NCBI GenBank assembly: GCA_004557645.1
Contig: SFGI01000058.1
Location: 1 to 6,064, forward strand
DNA: 6,064 nt
Reading direction: 5' to 3'
DNA from: [Eubacterium] saphenum
Lineage (GTDB): Bacteria; Bacillota; Clostridia; Lachnospirales; Anaerotignaceae
Part shown: positions 5,313-6,064 of the stretch, in pieces
How the letters are laid out: each line of letters opens with the position of its first letter
Numbering within the stretch: position 1 is the stretch's first letter
Notes under the pieces: model-generated
What the model was told of the DNA's origin: nothing
Database searches by the model: none
Seen by the model: the letters and a program-made list of their open reading frames with translations, nothing else
Position numbers and translations under genes: made by a program

Positions 5313-5555
5313 TCTGCGTTCCTGTTGGTTCTTTTGTATTTGGTGCACATCGACCCGTGTTTCTGAAGAAACTGTTGAAAGTATAAATGCTGAAAGAGCA
5401 AGGCAACCAAAAAACAAAATTAATCCAAAGAAAAGATTGGCTTCATCTGCACCCCATAGCAAAGCTTTAATAGAAAAAAATGTGGTGAATAGACTGGCAC
5501 CGCATTTTACCAGATCTATTATATCATTAACAAAATAATCGATTAGCTCTTTCAT
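5187..5555 (-). CDS. Small membrane protein with C-terminal zinc ribbon
   Basis: This 122-residue protein is of unknown function. Residues about 14-34 are moderately hydrophobic and about 40-62 form a clear membrane segment (ANLFFGLILFFGCLALSAFI). A polar linker (63-88) leads to a zinc ribbon: Cys95-x2-Cys98 in YICPCCGH and Cys115-x2-Cys118 in YRCRNC, with the chain ending four residues later at Trp122. Such a ribbon binds one Zn and is a structural or interaction module. The ATG at 5553-5555 is chosen because GGAGGA lies six bases upstream; an in-frame TTG six codons earlier would put the ribosome binding site inside the gene. It is transcribed towards the rlmD terminator, with no clear terminator of its own. 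It is more AT-rich than the central operon, which hints at separate acquisition. Confidence 0.75.
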   Translation of the reverse strand: MKELIDYFVNDIIDLVKCGASLFTTFFSIKALLWGADEANLFFGLILFFGCLALSAFILSTVSSETRVDVHQIQKNQQERRLYKNMSSPTYGYICPCCGHPSGMKVDAADHKYRCRNCRYIW

Positions 5556-5594
5556 AATAAATCCTCCGTTCAAATGATTTCGTATCTGTTTTTT

Positions 5595-5603
5595 AGAATA
5601 TCA
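5595..5603 (-). promoter_or_regulatory. Possible extended -10 promoter of the zinc-ribbon gene
   Basis: On the minus strand the sequence is TGATATTCT, a TGn followed by TATTCT, 39 bases upstream of the start codon. No -35 box is seen at the usual distance and the -10 matches only four of six positions, so the assignment is weak. Confidence 0.3.
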
Positions 5604-5658
5604 GATTAGATGAACGAAAATACGGACTTCTGTAAAAGTTGGGTTTTGAGTAGAATTA

Positions 5659-5688
5659 TTTTCAATATCTGTGAAGCTATGATATAGT
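5659..5688 (+). promoter_or_regulatory. Probable promoter of the rhodanese lipoprotein gene
   Basis: TTTTCA (5659-5664) and TATAGT (5683-5688) are separated by 18 bases, with four and five matches to consensus. Transcription would begin near 5695, about 31 bases before the start codon. Confidence 0.5.
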
Positions 5689-5725
5689 AATGAAGCAGGT
5701 TTAAAAATGAAGGAGAAAATGGATC

Positions 5726-6064
5726 ATGAAAAAGATATTTGTACTGTCTGTTGTTATTCTGGTATTAGGCGGCTGTAGTGCAGTGCAGGAGGAAATATCA
5801 GCTGGATATAAACAAATTACAGCAGAAGAGGCAAAAACGATGATTGATGAATTGGTTGATGAAATCATTCTTGATGTGCGTGAGCAGGATGAATATGATG
5901 ATAAGCACATTCCGGATGCAGTTTTACTGCCGGTGGGTATGATCGACGAGGATACAGCTGCAGGAGTAATTCCGGAAAATGATTCCGTTGTTCTGGTTTA
6001 CTGTCGCAGCGGTAATCGAAGCAAGATTGCTTCCAGCGCTTTAGCGGAATTGGGTTATACACAG
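5726..6064 (+). CDS. Rhodanese-domain lipoprotein, 5' part (cut by window edge)
   Basis: The 113 residues seen open with a lipoprotein signal: MKK, a hydrophobic core, and the lipobox LGGC with Cys17 as lipid-attachment site, so the mature protein should sit on the outer face of the cytoplasmic membrane. The rhodanese fold begins at about residue 29. ILDVREQDEYDDKHIPDAVLLP (start at residue 48) is the family's first signature. VYCRSGNRS (91-99) is the active-site loop, with catalytic Cys93 followed by Arg94 and Arg98. Such domains carry sulfur as a persulfide; the partner here is unknown. Only the last part of the domain is missing beyond 6064. AAGGAG lies ten bases before the ATG, slightly long; an ATG at 5719 is closer but is in another frame and lacks the signal peptide. 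Confidence 0.88.
   Translation, partial: MKKIFVLSVVILVLGGCSAVQEEISAGYKQITAEEAKTMIDELVDEIILDVREQDEYDDKHIPDAVLLPVGMIDEDTAAGVIPENDSVVLVYCRSGNRSKIASSALAELGYTQ

Noticed and set aside
5571..5573. TTG as start of the zinc-ribbon gene
   Set aside because: It would place the GGAGGA ribosome binding site inside the coding region; the ATG at 5553-5555 has ideal spacing to it.

Overview
The window looks like chromosomal DNA of a Gram-positive anaerobe of the class Clostridia, probably Lachnospirales-like. The reasons are strong AAGGAGG-type ribosome binding sites, a secreted protein with a copper-amine-oxidase-like C-terminal domain (common in that class), a YhaM-type exoribonuclease (a Firmicutes enzyme), moderate GC content and compact operons. 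The taxonomic placement is an inference from gene content only.

Left part (1-1520), minus strand. The N-terminal part of a chloramphenicol-acetyltransferase-like enzyme runs off the left edge. It has its own extended -10 promoter, squeezed against the terminator of the next gene. That gene encodes a secreted protein with a beta-solenoid-like N-terminal half and a copper-amine-oxidase-like C-terminal half, and it has a well-formed promoter.

Central operon (1744-4958), plus strand, four tightly packed genes: yhaM (3'-5' exoribonuclease), two short overlapping genes that together carry the parts of one Cas4-like nuclease, and rlmD (23S rRNA uracil-C5 methyltransferase). The Cas4-like pair is the most unusual item. 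The first gene has the N-terminal cysteine and the GxxxH motif. The second has the PD-(D/E)XK core and the C-terminal cysteine cluster. Each half has one predicted membrane segment, placed so that both catalytic parts would face the cytoplasm. No CRISPR array, cas1 or cas2 is present. The operon mixes RNA decay, rRNA modification and a possible DNA nuclease; a shared job is not evident.

Right part (4959-6064). Downstream of rlmD is a GC-richer segment that folds into a branched set of hairpins and ends in a strong intrinsic terminator: a candidate structured RNA that I cannot identify with certainty. Next comes a minus-strand gene for a small membrane protein with a C-terminal zinc ribbon. 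A 44-codon plus-strand ORF with a good ribosome binding site lies antisense to its 3' end. The window closes with the 5' part of a plus-strand gene for a rhodanese-domain lipoprotein. This right-hand part is visibly more AT-rich than the central operon and may be accessory DNA.
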